From Pandoraea sp. PE-S2T-3 (lineage in GTDB: Bacteria; Pseudomonadota; Gammaproteobacteria; Burkholderiales; Burkholderiaceae), in NCBI RefSeq assembly GCF_002179965.1, contig NZ_NGUQ01000007.1:558001-622000 (forward strand): a stretch of 64,000 bases of DNA, in the 5' to 3' direction. This document shows positions 36,167-45,275 of this stretch, one piece after another. Position numbers and translations under genes: made by a program. Numbering within the stretch: the first letter of the stretch is position 1; every line of letters begins with the position of its first letter. Under the pieces are notes generated by a model. It made no database searches. It was given only the letters and a program-made list of their open reading frames with translations, and was not told the origin of the DNA.

Positions 36167-36252
36167 TACGCCGCGGGGCTGCCTATAGCACACAGGCATG
36201 CTCCGCTTTCTCATCTGCGGTATCTGCGCCCGGCGTGAGTTTGGGCGGAAGA

Positions 36253-36277
36253 ACGGGCGTTCGCGCCCGTTTTTTTT
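36253..36277 (+). terminator. Intrinsic terminator with UUCG tetraloop after the second binding protein gene
   Basis: The arms ACGGGCG and CGCCCGT are closed by TTCG and followed by seven more T residues. It lies 87 bp after the stop. Confidence 0.93.
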
Positions 36278-36410
36278 GAGCGTGGTAGTTTCGCGCTTCG
36301 CAAAGAGTCGGCAGGACATGCGAAACGAGCGGCACATGAGAGGCCGCGTTGTCCCAACCTGATCGCCGCAGCCGGGGGGCTGTCCGCGCGATCCTTTCGA
36401 GCGTAAATCC

Positions 36411-36911
36411 ATGACGGGTGAATTCGAGCACCGCAATCTATCTCTGGTGTTGTTGCAGTCGCGTGAAGCGGTGATGGGGCTGTTCCGGCCCTTGCTCAAT
36501 CGTTACGACATCACCGAGCAGCAATGGCGCGTGATCCGTACCGTAAATGACAGTGAATCGGGGGAGATGGAAATCGGGCAGGTGGCACGCGAGTGCTGCA
36601 TTTTGAGCCCGAGCCTGTCGGGCATGCTGGAGCGTATGGAGGCCGCCGGCCTCATCCTGCGCAAGCGTGTGTCGTCCGATCAGCGGCGGGTAATGGTGTC
36701 GCTGACACCGGCGAGCCGGGCCTTGTGCAAGAAGCTCGGTCCGTTGGTCGAGGAGCGATACGGCTATCTGGAAGACAAGGTCGGGCGCGACACGCTCGCC
36801 GAAATCTACCGCTTGCTTGACGTGGTGCGCGAGGCGTTGCCGCCCGAAGTGCTGGCCGACGCACCATCGCTGCCGGCCAAACCGCGCCGCCGCCGCAAGG
36901 CTGCGCCTTGA
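36411..36911 (+). CDS. hpaR: MarR-family regulator, HpaR-like
   Basis: 166-aa MarR-family protein. It closely follows the HpaR pattern: HRNLSLVLLQSREAVMGLFRPLLNRY, then the winged HTH (ITEQQWRVIRTVND, CCILSPSLSGMLERMEAAGLI) and the wing SSDQRRVMVSLT, with a basic C-terminal tail (PRRRRKAAP). HpaR represses homoprotocatechuate (4-hydroxyphenylacetate) degradation genes in enteric bacteria. No hpa catabolic genes are in the window. It sits between the binding protein and permease genes of an ABC importer, so control of that importer is likely. A near-palindromic AT-rich site at 37095-37109 upstream of the permease is a candidate operator. Confidence 0.82.
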   Translation: MTGEFEHRNLSLVLLQSREAVMGLFRPLLNRYDITEQQWRVIRTVNDSESGEMEIGQVARECCILSPSLSGMLERMEAAGLILRKRVSSDQRRVMVSLTPASRALCKKLGPLVEERYGYLEDKVGRDTLAEIYRLLDVVREALPPEVLADAPSLPAKPRRRRKAAP

Positions 36912-37245
36912 TTTGTACGCATATGTGTTGCCGGACGTTGGGGTGTGAAGCCCTAATGTCCGTGGTGGTTGGTTGACGTTGTCCGGGGTTATCGACGCAG
37001 GCGGGGTGCCTGACCGGTCGATTTATGAAGGGCGGGTGACAAGGAGACGGGCGTTATCTCAGTAGTCACCCGGGTTTTACCAATGCATAACCGTTTATAC
37101 AATTCATAATTCGCTGCATCACTCCTTGGAGACCGGGAGGATGTGTCGAAGTGAAGGGGAACGGGGCGGCAGCGCGCCGCGCCGTGCATCACACCGGCTG
37201 TCTCGCCAGCCGGTTCAAGAAGTACTCAAACGAAGTGAGAGGAGC
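36912..37245 (+). other. Intergenic region between hpaR-like gene and the second LivH-like permease
   Basis: 334 bp. It contains an imperfect 12-bp hairpin without U-run at about 36932-36962 (CGGACGTTGGGG / CCCTAATGTCCG), a likely weak terminator of the regulator gene. A locally AT-rich promoter patch at 37081-37110 contains TTATACAATTCATAA, an imperfect inverted repeat suited to a MarR dimer. No gene was seen. Confidence 0.55.
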
Positions 37246-38301
37246 ATGGATCTTTCGATTGCCGCCATCCTGGCGCAGGACGGCATCACTACGGGGGCGA
37301 TTTATGCCTTGCTGGCATTGGCCCTCGTACTGGTGTTCTCCGTTACCCGCGTCATCTTTATTCCGCAGGGCGAGTTCGTGTCGTATGGCGCACTCACGCT
37401 CGCGGCCCTGCAAACCCAGAAATTCCCGCTGACCAGCTGGCTGCTCGTGGCCATGGGCGTGTGCACGTTCATCGTGGAGACGGCCGGTGTGTTGCGCCAT
37501 AGCGAACGCCGCAAGCTCGCGGGCCGACTGGTGCCGGTGCTGGCGGGCAAGTATCTGGTGTTCCCGATTGCCGTGTTCTTCGTCGTGAAGGCGCTGGCAC
37601 CGATGACGTTGCCGATGCTCGTGCAGATCGCCATCACGCTGCTGCTGGTCGTGCCGATGGGCCCGATGCTCTATCGCCTGGCCTATCAGCCGCTGGCCGA
37701 AGCGAGCACGCTGCTGCTGCTGATCGTCTCGGTGGGCGTGCACTTTGCGCTGACCGGGCTGGGTCTGGTGATGTTCGGGGCCGAAGGCTCGCGCACGCAA
37801 CCGTTCTCGGATGCCAGCTACAACATCGGCTCGGTGATGATCTCGGGCCAGAGTCTGTGGGTGCTCGGGGTGTCGGTGGTCATGATTCTGGCGCTGTACT
37901 TCTACTTCGACCGTTCGCTCTCGGGCAAGGCACTGCGCGCAACCGCCGTGAATCGTCTGGGCGCGCGTCTGGTCGGTATCGGCACCGTGCAGGCCGGCCG
38001 ATTGGCGTTCACGCTGGCGGCGGCACTGGGTGTGCTGTGCGGCATTCTGATTGCGCCGATCACGACCATCTATTACGAGTCGGGCTTCCTGATCGGTCTG
38101 AAGGGTTTCGTGGGTGCGATCATCGGTGGTCTGGTGAGTTACCCGGTCGCGGCGCTCGGCGCCATTCTCGTGGGCCTGCTTGAGTCGTACTCGTCGTTCT
38201 GGGCGAGTGCGTACAAAGAGGTCATCGTGTTCACGATGATCCTTCCGGTGCTGCTGTGGCTGTCGCTCACAAGCAAGCACGTGGAAGAGGACGAGGAATA
38301 A
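37246..38301 (+). CDS. ABC transporter permease (LivH-like)
   Basis: 351-aa permease from the ATG at 37246 (GAGAGGAG directly upstream). LivH-type segments are GAIYALLALALVLVFSVTRVIFIPQGEF near the N-terminus and GLKGFVGAIIGGLVSYPVAALGAI near the C-terminus. It is longer than the first LivH (294 aa) because of an extended segment around residues 80-130 that includes extra membrane helices. It ends 18 bp before the fused permease-ATPase and forms the channel with that protein's N-terminal half. Confidence 0.9.
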   Translation: MDLSIAAILAQDGITTGAIYALLALALVLVFSVTRVIFIPQGEFVSYGALTLAALQTQKFPLTSWLLVAMGVCTFIVETAGVLRHSERRKLAGRLVPVLAGKYLVFPIAVFFVVKALAPMTLPMLVQIAITLLLVVPMGPMLYRLAYQPLAEASTLLLLIVSVGVHFALTGLGLVMFGAEGSRTQPFSDASYNIGSVMISGQSLWVLGVSVVMILALYFYFDRSLSGKALRATAVNRLGARLVGIGTVQAGRLAFTLAAALGVLCGILIAPITTIYYESGFLIGLKGFVGAIIGGLVSYPVAALGAILVGLLESYSSFWASAYKEVIVFTMILPVLLWLSLTSKHVEEDEE

Positions 38302-38319
38302 GCCGGGGCGGACCACAGA

Positions 38320-40116
38320 ATGAAAAACAAATACTTCCTGATTTTTCTGGTGCTACTGGCCGTGTTGCCGGTACTGCCTGCGCCGGTACGTCTGCCCGAA
38401 TACTGGGTGACGCTGCTCAATTACATCGGCCTCTACAGCATTGTGGCCATCGGTCTGGTCCTGCTCACGGGTGTGGCCGGCATGACGTCGTTCGGGCAGG
38501 CCGCTTTCGTCGGCTTGGGTGCCTATGCGACGGCTTATCTGACGACGGCCTACGGCGCATCGCCGTGGCTCGGTCTGGTGGTCGGCATCGTCATCACGGC
38601 CGCTGCGGCGCTCGTGATCGGCGCGATCACCATGCGTCTGTCGGGTCACTTCCTGCCGCTCGGTACGATCGCGTGGGGTCTGGCGCTGTACTACCTGTTC
38701 GGCAACCTCGAGTTCCTCGGCAAGTACGACGGCCTGAACGACATTCCGACCATCAACGTGTTCGGTGTCGAGCTGGCGAGCGGCCGTCAGATGTTCTATC
38801 TGATCTGGGTCGTGGTGGTGCTGGCGGTGGTGTCGGTCAAGAACCTGCTGGATTCGCGTCAGGGCCGTGCGATTCGCGCGCTCAAGGGTGGCGGCGTGAT
38901 GGCCGAAGCCATGGGCGTGAACACCGCGTGGATGAAGGTGGTGGTGTTTGTCTACGCCGCCGTGCTCGCCGCGATTTCGGGCTGGCTGTACGCGCACTTG
39001 CAACGTGCGGTGAACCCGACGCCGTTCAACCTGAACCACGGCATCGAGTACCTGTTCATGGCGGTGGTGGGCGGTGTCTCGCACGTCTGGGGCGCAGTGC
39101 TGGGGGCGGCCATCCTGACGGTGCTCAAGGACTACCTGCAAAACATCCTGCCGGTGTTGCTGGGTGCTAACGGCAACTTCGAGACGATCGTCTTCGGGGT
39201 GCTGCTGGTGTTGCTGCTGCAATACGCACGCGATGGCGTGTGGCCGTTCTTCGCGAAGATCTTCCCGGCACGCCGCGTGGCCCGGGCCCCTGAGCAAGCG
39301 GACGCGCTGGGCCATCGCGCCAAGCCGGCCGTGGGCGAAGTGGTGCTCAAGCTGGAGAAGGCGCGCAAGGAGTTTGGCGGGCTGGTGGCGGTCAACGATG
39401 TGTCGTTCGAGGTGAAGGCCGGTGAAATCGTCGGCCTGATCGGCCCGAACGGCGCGGGCAAGTCGACCACGTTCAATCTCGTGACCGGCGTGTTGCAGGC
39501 CACGCGCGGCGAGATTTCGTTCCTCGGCGAGCGTATCGATCGTCTGCCGTCGCGTGAGATCGTCAAGCGCGGGATCGGCCGGACCTTCCAGCACGTGCGG
39601 TTGATGCCGCATATGAGCGTGCTGGAGAACGTGGCGATCGGCGCGTATCTGCGTGACAAGAACGGTCTGCGCCGTCGTCCGCAGGGCGGTGTGTGGTCGA
39701 GCGTGCTGCGTCTGGACCGCCACGAAGAAGCCATGCTGCTGCACGAAGCCGCGAAGCAGATCGAGCGTGTGGGCCTTGGCGCGCACATGTACGACGAAGC
39801 GGGCAGTCTCGCGCTGGGGCAGCAACGGATTCTGGAAATTGCGCGCGCCCTGGCGTGCGATCCGACGCTGCTGCTGCTCGATGAGCCGGCCGCTGGCTTG
39901 CGTTACAAAGAGAAGCAGGCGCTGGGCGATTTGCTGCGCAAGCTCAAAGATGAAGGCATGAGCGTGCTGCTGGTCGAGCACGACATGGATTTCGTGATGA
40001 ACCTGACCGATCACCTGGTGGTGATGGAGTTCGGCACCAAGATCGCCGAGGGGCTGCCCGAAGACGTGCAGAAGAACCCGGCGGTGCTCGAGGCGTACCT
40101 CGGAGGAGTGGAGTGA
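38320..40116 (+). CDS. Fused ABC transporter permease-ATPase (LivM-LivG)
   Basis: 598-aa fusion. Residues 1 to about 310 are a LivM-like permease ([66 protein letters not shown]). After a linker, residues about 345-598 are a LivG-like ATPase with Walker [10 protein letters not shown] at 375-383, the degenerate signature [17 protein letters not shown], and Walker [12 protein letters not shown]. Such fusions are known in proteobacterial HAAT transporters. It couples solute passage to ATP hydrolysis together with the LivF-like partner, whose ATG overlaps this stop. Confidence 0.92.
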   Translation: MKNKYFLIFLVLLAVLPVLPAPVRLPEYWVTLLNYIGLYSIVAIGLVLLTGVAGMTSFGQAAFVGLGAYATAYLTTAYGASPWLGLVVGIVITAAAALVIGAITMRLSGHFLPLGTIAWGLALYYLFGNLEFLGKYDGLNDIPTINVFGVELASGRQMFYLIWVVVVLAVVSVKNLLDSRQGRAIRALKGGGVMAEAMGVNTAWMKVVVFVYAAVLAAISGWLYAHLQRAVNPTPFNLNHGIEYLFMAVVGGVSHVWGAVLGAAILTVLKDYLQNILPVLLGANGNFETIVFGVLLVLLLQYARDGVWPFFAKIFPARRVARAPEQADALGHRAKPAVGEVVLKLEKARKEFGGLVAVNDVSFEVKAGEIVGLIGPNGAGKSTTFNLVTGVLQATRGEISFLGERIDRLPSREIVKRGIGRTFQHVRLMPHMSVLENVAIGAYLRDKNGLRRRPQGGVWSSVLRLDRHEEAMLLHEAAKQIERVGLGAHMYDEAGSLALGQQRILEIARALACDPTLLLLDEPAAGLRYKEKQALGDLLRKLKDEGMSVLLVEHDMDFVMNLTDHLVVMEFGTKIAEGLPEDVQKNPAVLEAYLGGVE

Positions 40117-40862
40117 TGGCAGAGGCGATTCTGGAGGTCAAGGACCTGGCGGTAGCCTACGGCAAGGTCGAGGCAGTACATGGGGCACACCTGCGCGTGG
40201 AAGCCGGTCAGATCGTCACGGTGATCGGTCCGAACGGGGCAGGCAAGTCGAGCATGCTCAACGCGATCATGGGCGCGCTGCCGCACAACGGTTCGAGCCG
40301 CGGCAGCGTGGCGTACCTCGGGCACGAGATGTCGGCGCTGAGTATCGAGACGCGCGTGGCGCGCGGCATGTGTCTGGTGCCGGAGAAGCGCGAGTTGTTC
40401 TCGACGATGACGGTCGAAGACAACCTGCTGCTCGGCGCATACCGCCGCAAGAAGGCCGGGGAGAAGAACTTCCTCGACCAGATGGAAGTGGTCTACGCGC
40501 TGTTTCCGCGCCTGAAAGAGCGCCGTGTGCAGCAGGCCGGCACGCTATCGGGCGGCGAGCGCCAGATGCTGGCGGTGGGCCGTGCGTTGATGGCCAAGCC
40601 GCAACTGCTGATGCTCGACGAGCCGAGCCTGGGGCTCGCGCCGCTGATCGTGAAGGAAATCTTCCACATCATCAACGACTTGCGCAAGACCGGCGTGGCA
40701 ACGCTGCTGATCGAGCAGAACGCCCGTGCAGCCTTGCAGGTGGCCGACTACGGTTACGTGATCGAGACCGGTGAGCTGGCGCTGGAAGGCCCCGCACAAG
40801 AGCTGGCAAGCAACCCGAAGGTGATCGAGACGTATCTGGGGCTCGCAAAGAAGGCTGCCTGA
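40116..40862 (+). CDS. ABC transporter ATPase (LivF-like)
   Basis: 248 aa from the ATG at 40116, which overlaps the upstream TGA as TGATG; GGAG lies seven bases before it. Walker A is canonical (GPNGAGKSS), the signature is GTLSGGERQMLAVGRAL, and Walker B is LLMLDEPSLGLAP. It is the second ATPase of the second transporter and the last gene of that operon, followed by a terminator. In contrast to the LivF-like protein at 29511, its phosphate-binding Lys is intact. Confidence 0.93.
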   Translation: MAEAILEVKDLAVAYGKVEAVHGAHLRVEAGQIVTVIGPNGAGKSSMLNAIMGALPHNGSSRGSVAYLGHEMSALSIETRVARGMCLVPEKRELFSTMTVEDNLLLGAYRRKKAGEKNFLDQMEVVYALFPRLKERRVQQAGTLSGGERQMLAVGRALMAKPQLLMLDEPSLGLAPLIVKEIFHIINDLRKTGVATLLIEQNARAALQVADYGYVIETGELALEGPAQELASNPKVIETYLGLAKKAA

Positions 40863-40916
40863 TACTGCCGAAGCATGCTTATCTGGCACGGCATGTCGCG
40901 CCGACGTTGAATAAGA

Positions 40917-40941
40917 AACCCGCCTCCCGGCGGGTTTTTTT
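40917..40941 (+). terminator. Intrinsic terminator after the second ABC transporter operon
   Basis: The arms AACCCGCC and GGCGGGTT have a TCCC loop and are followed by a run of T residues, 55 bp after the stop. Confidence 0.92.
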
Positions 40942-41074
40942 ATGGCCGTCGGTGGGTGTGGATTTTGGGGGCAGGTTTTGGGAGGGGGAGTGCATTTTCG
41001 GCGGCGTGACGAGGCAACGAAAGATTGTCGCGAATATGATCCGGCCCCAATTTCGAAATGATCCAAAAGGCGAG

Positions 41075-41270
41075 TTATCCACGCCAACGAGAACTCACTT
41101 ATTCACAGTTGCTTGTGGATAGTTATGCAACGCGCAAATCTATGGCGCACTGCCGCAATAAGGGGTTCGGCGATTTTTACGATTTTCGAGTGAATTCGTC
41201 GCTTAGGGTTATCCACAGAAAAGCAATTTCTTGTTTGCGGTTTAGCGAGGGGGGGAGGTGGTGTGGATAA
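41075..41270. other. DnaA-box cluster, probable oriC core
   Basis: Three boxes match TTATNCACA exactly: TTATTCACA at 41099-41107, TTATCCACA at 41209-41217, and its complement TGTGGATAA at 41262-41270. Two more have one mismatch (41075-41083 and, inverted, 41114-41122). The spacer between them is AT-rich (GATTTTTACGATTTTC). The density and the neighbouring parS/parAB make this the likely replication origin. Confidence 0.8.
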
Positions 41271-41417
41271 CGCAGTGTGTCTCCCCACTTTGTTCGACGA
41301 AATTGCGGTGCCAAAGTATTTGGTTTTGGCGAACGCGATTGCGGTTTTTCGTGTCCGCCGACTCGGTTAAACGGAAGCGAGTGATGTCTGGTGGGGGAGA
41401 GATTTTTGCGTGTCCGG

Positions 41418-41433
41418 TGTTTCACGTGGAACG
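41418..41433. other. parS-like site 1
   Basis: TGTTTCACGTGGAACG is a ParB-binding 16-mer differing from the perfect palindrome at its last base. Confidence 0.75.
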
Positions 41434-41921
41434 CGCGATGCTGTGGTTGTATCCAGTGGTCGAGGGTGGAATCTCGGCGGTGTAGATTTCGTCGTTGGGT
41501 ATCTGCGAGGCGAATTTCTGTTGCCGTGTTTTTTGGATGAGTGCGGCGCCTGTGTTTGCATCCAGTGATCGTCGGTGGCGTTACTGGATGGATAGTCAGG
41601 TTTTGAGTTTCCGGATGCTGTCGTGGGTGTTTTGGTTTTGACGGTGCTGTGGAGTAGGGACTTTATTCTCGAATCCGGCATCGCGTTCGGGAACGCCTCG
41701 GCTTGGTTTTTGTTTTTGCGGAGGCAGATGCAAGAACGACTGCCCAGGCAACTGAAGGGGAAGCGGCGGAATATTTGTCGGTACGCGGGGTGTTGGGTTG
41801 CTATTGCCCGCCGAACGTTATTTTGGGTTTTGATTTCCGGGTGCGAATACGTAGCGAGACTTCGAATGGCGAGTCCCCGGCGAATCACCTGAACCGAAAG
41901 CGTTTCCCTTTGCGCTATTGC

Positions 41922-41937
41922 TGTTTCACGTGGAACA
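41922..41937. other. parS-like site 2
   Basis: TGTTTCACGTGGAACA: both outer half-sites are intact, with one T/C asymmetry at position 5. Confidence 0.85.
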
Positions 41938-42157
41938 GGGGAGGGGTGGTTCCTTGCATCAACTCATTCGCTACGGAGCAGCCATCCCAGTCGCTCATAC
42001 GACGGGAGGTATCGATGGACGGGCAGGCATTTAATAACGAAGTCGACACGAGACGGGCAAATCTTCGTAATCGGGAGCGCTGGAATTCGGGGTTGTTGTG
42101 GATATCGGGTTCGGCGTTGATTCGCTCGGGGGAAAGGGGCCGGGAATTTTCGGGGCG

Positions 42158-42173
42158 TGTTTCACGTGAAACG
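42158..42173. other. parS-like site 3
   Basis: TGTTTCACGTGAAACG has one mismatch, at the last base. Confidence 0.82.
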
Positions 42174-42219
42174 TACGTCACTACGATCCTAGGCGCGCCC
42201 GGTGGGCGATTTCCGTAGC

Positions 42220-42235
42220 TGTTTCACGTGAAACA
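42220..42235. other. parS site 4 (perfect)
   Basis: TGTTTCACGTGAAACA is a perfect 16-bp palindrome identical to the universal parS consensus. Confidence 0.93.
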
Positions 42236-42373
42236 TAAAATCTGGCAGCGACGTCGTTCAAACTTGCCGGAAGGCGGTGGGGTGAAGGTAGCTCGGTTGG
42301 TCGTGTGGTTTTCACCGCGTCGAGGACTATCGGCGATAGGGGACAGGCCTATCCGGCACGCACCGATATCGAA

Positions 42374-42389
42374 TGTTTCACGTGAAACG
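42374..42389. other. parS-like site 5
   Basis: TGTTTCACGTGAAACG has one mismatch, at the last base. Confidence 0.82.
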
Positions 42390-42471
42390 CGAGTCGAGCG
42401 ACTGCGATCTTGGCACGATCGTCGCCGCGCATCCGATCTCGATATGCCCTCAATGCTTCGACCCTCCCCAA

Positions 42472-42487
42472 TGTTCCACGTGGAACA
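42472..42487. other. parS site 6 (perfect palindrome variant)
   Basis: TGTTCCACGTGGAACA is a fully palindromic variant within the TGTTNCACGTGNAACA pattern. Confidence 0.88.
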
Positions 42488-42514
42488 GTCTCCAATATCG
42501 TCGTTTTCCACTCA

Positions 42515-42530
42515 CGTTCCACGTGAAACA
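42515..42530. other. parS-like site 7
   Basis: CGTTCCACGTGAAACA has a mismatch at the first base. Confidence 0.8.
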
Positions 42531-42564
42531 TGGCGTGGTTACAAATGATGCATCGCAATACCGC

Positions 42565-42570
42565 TATAAT
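42565..42570 (+). promoter_or_regulatory. -10 element of the mnmG promoter
   Basis: A perfect TATAAT lies 48 bp before the mnmG start, just after the last parS site. No good -35 hexamer is found at the ideal distance (TTACAA lies 20 bp upstream). Confidence 0.5.
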
Positions 42571-42618
42571 TCCGCAATTACCGAATCCAGAGAGTTTGCC
42601 GCGCGCGGCAAAATTGCG

Positions 42619-44583
42619 ATGCTTTATCCAACCGAGTTCGATGTGATCGTAGTGGGTGGCGGCCATGCCGGCACTGAGGCTGCGCTCGCCTCGGCCCGCA
42701 TGGGCTGTAAAACCCTTTTGCTTACCCACAATATCGAGACGCTCGGTCAGATGAGCTGTAACCCCTCGATTGGTGGGATTGGCAAGGGCCATCTCGTCAA
42801 GGAAGTCGATGCCCTTGGTGGCGCCATGGCGGCGGCGACCGACGAGAGCGGCATCCAGTTTCGCATCCTGAATTCGTCGAAAGGGCCCGCCGTACGTGCG
42901 ACACGGGCCCAAGCCGACCGTATTCTCTATAAGCAGGCGATTCGCCACCGGCTGGAAAATCAGCCGAATCTCTGGCTGTTCCAGCAAGCCGTCGAAGACC
43001 TGATCGTCGAAGGTGACCGCGTTGTCGGTGCCATCACGCAGGTTGGGCTGCGCTTCCGCGCCCGTGCCGTGGTGCTAACCGCCGGTACGTTCCTCGATGG
43101 CAAGATCCACGTCGGCCTGAACAACTACGTCGGCGGTCGTGCCGGTGACCCGGCGGCCATCAGTCTGTCGGCCCGCCTGAAAGAGTTGAAACTCCCGCAA
43201 GGTCGCTTGAAGACCGGTACGCCGCCGCGTATCGACGGCCGTTCGATCGACTTTTCCGTGCTTGAAGAGCAGCCCGGTGACCTCGATCCGGTGCCGGTGT
43301 TCTCGTTCTTGGGCTCTGCGGCTCAGCATCCGCGCCAAGTGCCGTGCTGGGTGACGCATACCAATGAGCGCACGCACGACATCATTCGTGGGGGACTCGA
43401 TCGCTCGCCGATGTACACGGGTGTGATCGAAGGGGTAGGGCCTCGCTATTGCCCGTCGATCGAAGACAAGATTCATCGCTTCGCCGATAAAACATCGCAC
43501 CAGATTTATCTGGAGCCGGAAGGGCTGACAACCAACGAGTTCTATCCGAACGGCATCTCCACGAGCCTGCCTTTCGACGTGCAGCTCGAACTGGTCCGCT
43601 CGATGAAGGGCATGGAGAACGCGTATATCCTGCGTCCCGGCTATGCCATCGAGTACGACTACTTCGATCCGCGTGGGCTGCGTAGCTCGCTGGAAACGCG
43701 CGTGATTTCGGGCCTGTTCTTCGCCGGTCAGATCAACGGCACGACAGGTTACGAAGAGGCCGCAGCGCAGGGGCTGCTCGCCGGTATGAATGCTGCGCTT
43801 CAGGTGCAGGGCCGCGAAGCCTGGTGCCCGCGTCGCGATCAGGCCTATCTGGGCGTGCTCGTCGATGACCTGATTACGCGTGGGGTGTCCGAGCCGTATC
43901 GCATGTTCACCAGCCGCGCCGAATATCGCCTGTCGCTGCGTGAAGACAATGCCGATATGCGCCTGACCGAGGTCGGCCGCGAACTGGGCGTGGTGGACGA
44001 CATTCGCTGGGAAGCCTTCTGCCGCAAACGCGATGCTGTTTCACGTGAAACAGAACGCCTCAAGACGACGTGGGTGAATCCCAAGACATTCCCGGCGGAA
44101 GATGCCGTGCCGCTGCTCGGCAAGGCCATCGATCACGAGTACTCGCTCGCCGATCTGCTGCGCCGTCCGGAAGTCAGCTACGACGCGCTGATGGCAGTGC
44201 AGGGCGGTCGACTTGCCCCCGAGAGCGCGCTGTCCGACGATCCGTTGCAGGCCGGGCAGATTCGCGAGCAGATCGAGATTGCCGCCAAGTATCAGGGCTA
44301 CATCGATCGTCAGGCAGACGAGATCGTTCGCAAGGAAGCCAACGAGAACACCGTGCTGCCCGCGAGCATCGACTACAACGAGGTGCGTGGGCTGTCGATC
44401 GAAGTGCGCCAGAAACTCGCTGCCCAGCGTCCCGAGACGTTGGGGCAGGCGTCGCGCATTTCCGGGGTGACACCAGCGGCAATCTCGCTGCTGATGATCC
44501 ATCTGAAGAAGGGGCTGGGACGCCGTCGCGCGTCGGGCGAAACAAGTGCGGGCGCCGATGATGGCGACCAGCACGCCGCCTGA
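42619..44583 (+). CDS. mnmG: tRNA uridine 5-carboxymethylaminomethyl modification enzyme MnmG (GidA)
   Basis: 654-aa FAD protein that, with MnmE, installs the carboxymethylaminomethyl group at wobble uridine 34 of certain tRNAs. The N-terminus [20 protein letters not shown] has the dinucleotide motif GGGHAG. The family signatures [23 protein letters not shown] and [13 protein letters not shown] are present. The start at 42619 is set by homology of this N-terminus; no Shine-Dalgarno is visible, and the frame stays open to 42373 through parS sites. A perfect parS lies inside the gene. It is first in a plus-strand run with rsmG, a lipocalin, parA and parB. Confidence 0.96.
   Translation: MLYPTEFDVIVVGGGHAGTEAALASARMGCKTLLLTHNIETLGQMSCNPSIGGIGKGHLVKEVDALGGAMAAATDESGIQFRILNSSKGPAVRATRAQADRILYKQAIRHRLENQPNLWLFQQAVEDLIVEGDRVVGAITQVGLRFRARAVVLTAGTFLDGKIHVGLNNYVGGRAGDPAAISLSARLKELKLPQGRLKTGTPPRIDGRSIDFSVLEEQPGDLDPVPVFSFLGSAAQHPRQVPCWVTHTNERTHDIIRGGLDRSPMYTGVIEGVGPRYCPSIEDKIHRFADKTSHQIYLEPEGLTTNEFYPNGISTSLPFDVQLELVRSMKGMENAYILRPGYAIEYDYFDPRGLRSSLETRVISGLFFAGQINGTTGYEEAAAQGLLAGMNAALQVQGREAWCPRRDQAYLGVLVDDLITRGVSEPYRMFTSRAEYRLSLREDNADMRLTEVGRELGVVDDIRWEAFCRKRDAVSRETERLKTTWVNPKTFPAEDAVPLLGKAIDHEYSLADLLRRPEVSYDALMAVQGGRLAPESALSDDPLQAGQIREQIEIAAKYQGYIDRQADEIVRKEANENTVLPASIDYNEVRGLSIEVRQKLAAQRPETLGQASRISGVTPAAISLLMIHLKKGLGRRRASGETSAGADDGDQHAA
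44037..44052. other. parS site 8 (perfect), inside mnmG
   Basis: TGTTTCACGTGAAACA is a perfect consensus palindrome within mnmG codons about 473-478, read as Val-Ser-Arg-Glu-Thr. It is 1.5 kb from the other seven sites. Confidence 0.93.
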
Positions 44584-44594
44584 CCGGAGACGAC

Positions 44595-45275
44595 ATGACG
44601 GCTTCAAGAAACACTGCCGCGCAAGGCGGCAACGAACTGACTGCGCTATTGGCCGACGGCATCGCGCAACTCGGCCTGTCCATCAGCGCCGAGCAGCAAG
44701 TGCGGTTGCTCGAGTTTCAAGCGTTGCTGGCCAAGTGGAATGCCGCTTTGCAGATGACCTCGATTCGCGATCCGCGACAGATGGTCGTCAAGCACCTGCT
44801 GGACTCCCTCTCGATTCTGCCGCGCCTCGACCGTGAGCCGATTTCACGTGTACTTGACGTGGGCTCAGGCGGCGGTCTGCCGGGCGTGGTGCTGGCTATC
44901 GTGCGCCCGGACTGGCAGGTGACAGTCAACGACATCGTGCACAAGAAGACCGCCTTCCTGACGCAGGCGCGGGCCACGTTCAAGCTGACCAACCTCACCG
45001 TCGTGACTGGCCGTGTCGAGTCGCTGGTGATCGGCAAGGAAGTGCCGGCAGCCTTCGACGCCATCGTGTCGCGTGCCTTTGCCGAGCTGAACGACTTCGT
45101 GACGCTGGGGCAGAATCTGCTGGCCCCCGATGGCAGCTTCTGGGCCATGAAGGGTGTCGCCGCCGAGAGCGAACTGGCGTTGCCGCCGGGTTACGCACTG
45201 GTCGAACGCTTGCCGCTGCAAGTGCCATTCCTCGACGCCGAGCGTCATTTGCTTCGCGTGAAGGTGGCTGCATGA
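44595..45275 (+). CDS. rsmG: 16S rRNA (guanine527-N7) methyltransferase RsmG (GidB)
   Basis: 226-aa SAM-dependent methyltransferase that methylates G527 of 16S rRNA; loss confers low-level streptomycin resistance in other bacteria. The family motifs are [25 protein letters not shown] and the SAM site [16 protein letters not shown], then VSRAFAEL. It starts 11 bp after mnmG, the classical gidA-gidB pair. Its stop overlaps the next start as ATGA. Confidence 0.95.
   Translation: MTASRNTAAQGGNELTALLADGIAQLGLSISAEQQVRLLEFQALLAKWNAALQMTSIRDPRQMVVKHLLDSLSILPRLDREPISRVLDVGSGGGLPGVVLAIVRPDWQVTVNDIVHKKTAFLTQARATFKLTNLTVVTGRVESLVIGKEVPAAFDAIVSRAFAELNDFVTLGQNLLAPDGSFWAMKGVAAESELALPPGYALVERLPLQVPFLDAERHLLRVKVAA

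Larger units (their letters stand above)
40863..42618. other. Long non-coding region: probable chromosomal origin and centromere
   Basis: 1.75 kb with no convincing gene; open frames here on both strands lack motifs and normal codon composition. In order it holds a terminator (40917-40941), a cluster of DnaA boxes (41075-41270), seven parS-like 16-mers (41418-42530) and the mnmG promoter. Origins next to gidA/mnmG-parAB are established in many bacteria, including Bordetella. The details are listed separately. Confidence 0.8.

Noticed and set aside
41367-42218. Open frames of 90-173 aa on both strands in the origin region
   Set aside because: No motifs, no ribosome sites, irregular composition, and they run through parS sites; region better explained as non-coding.
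44843-44854. TTTCACGTGTAC in rsmG as a ninth parS
   Set aside because: Only one half-site plus core matches; the right arm is lost.
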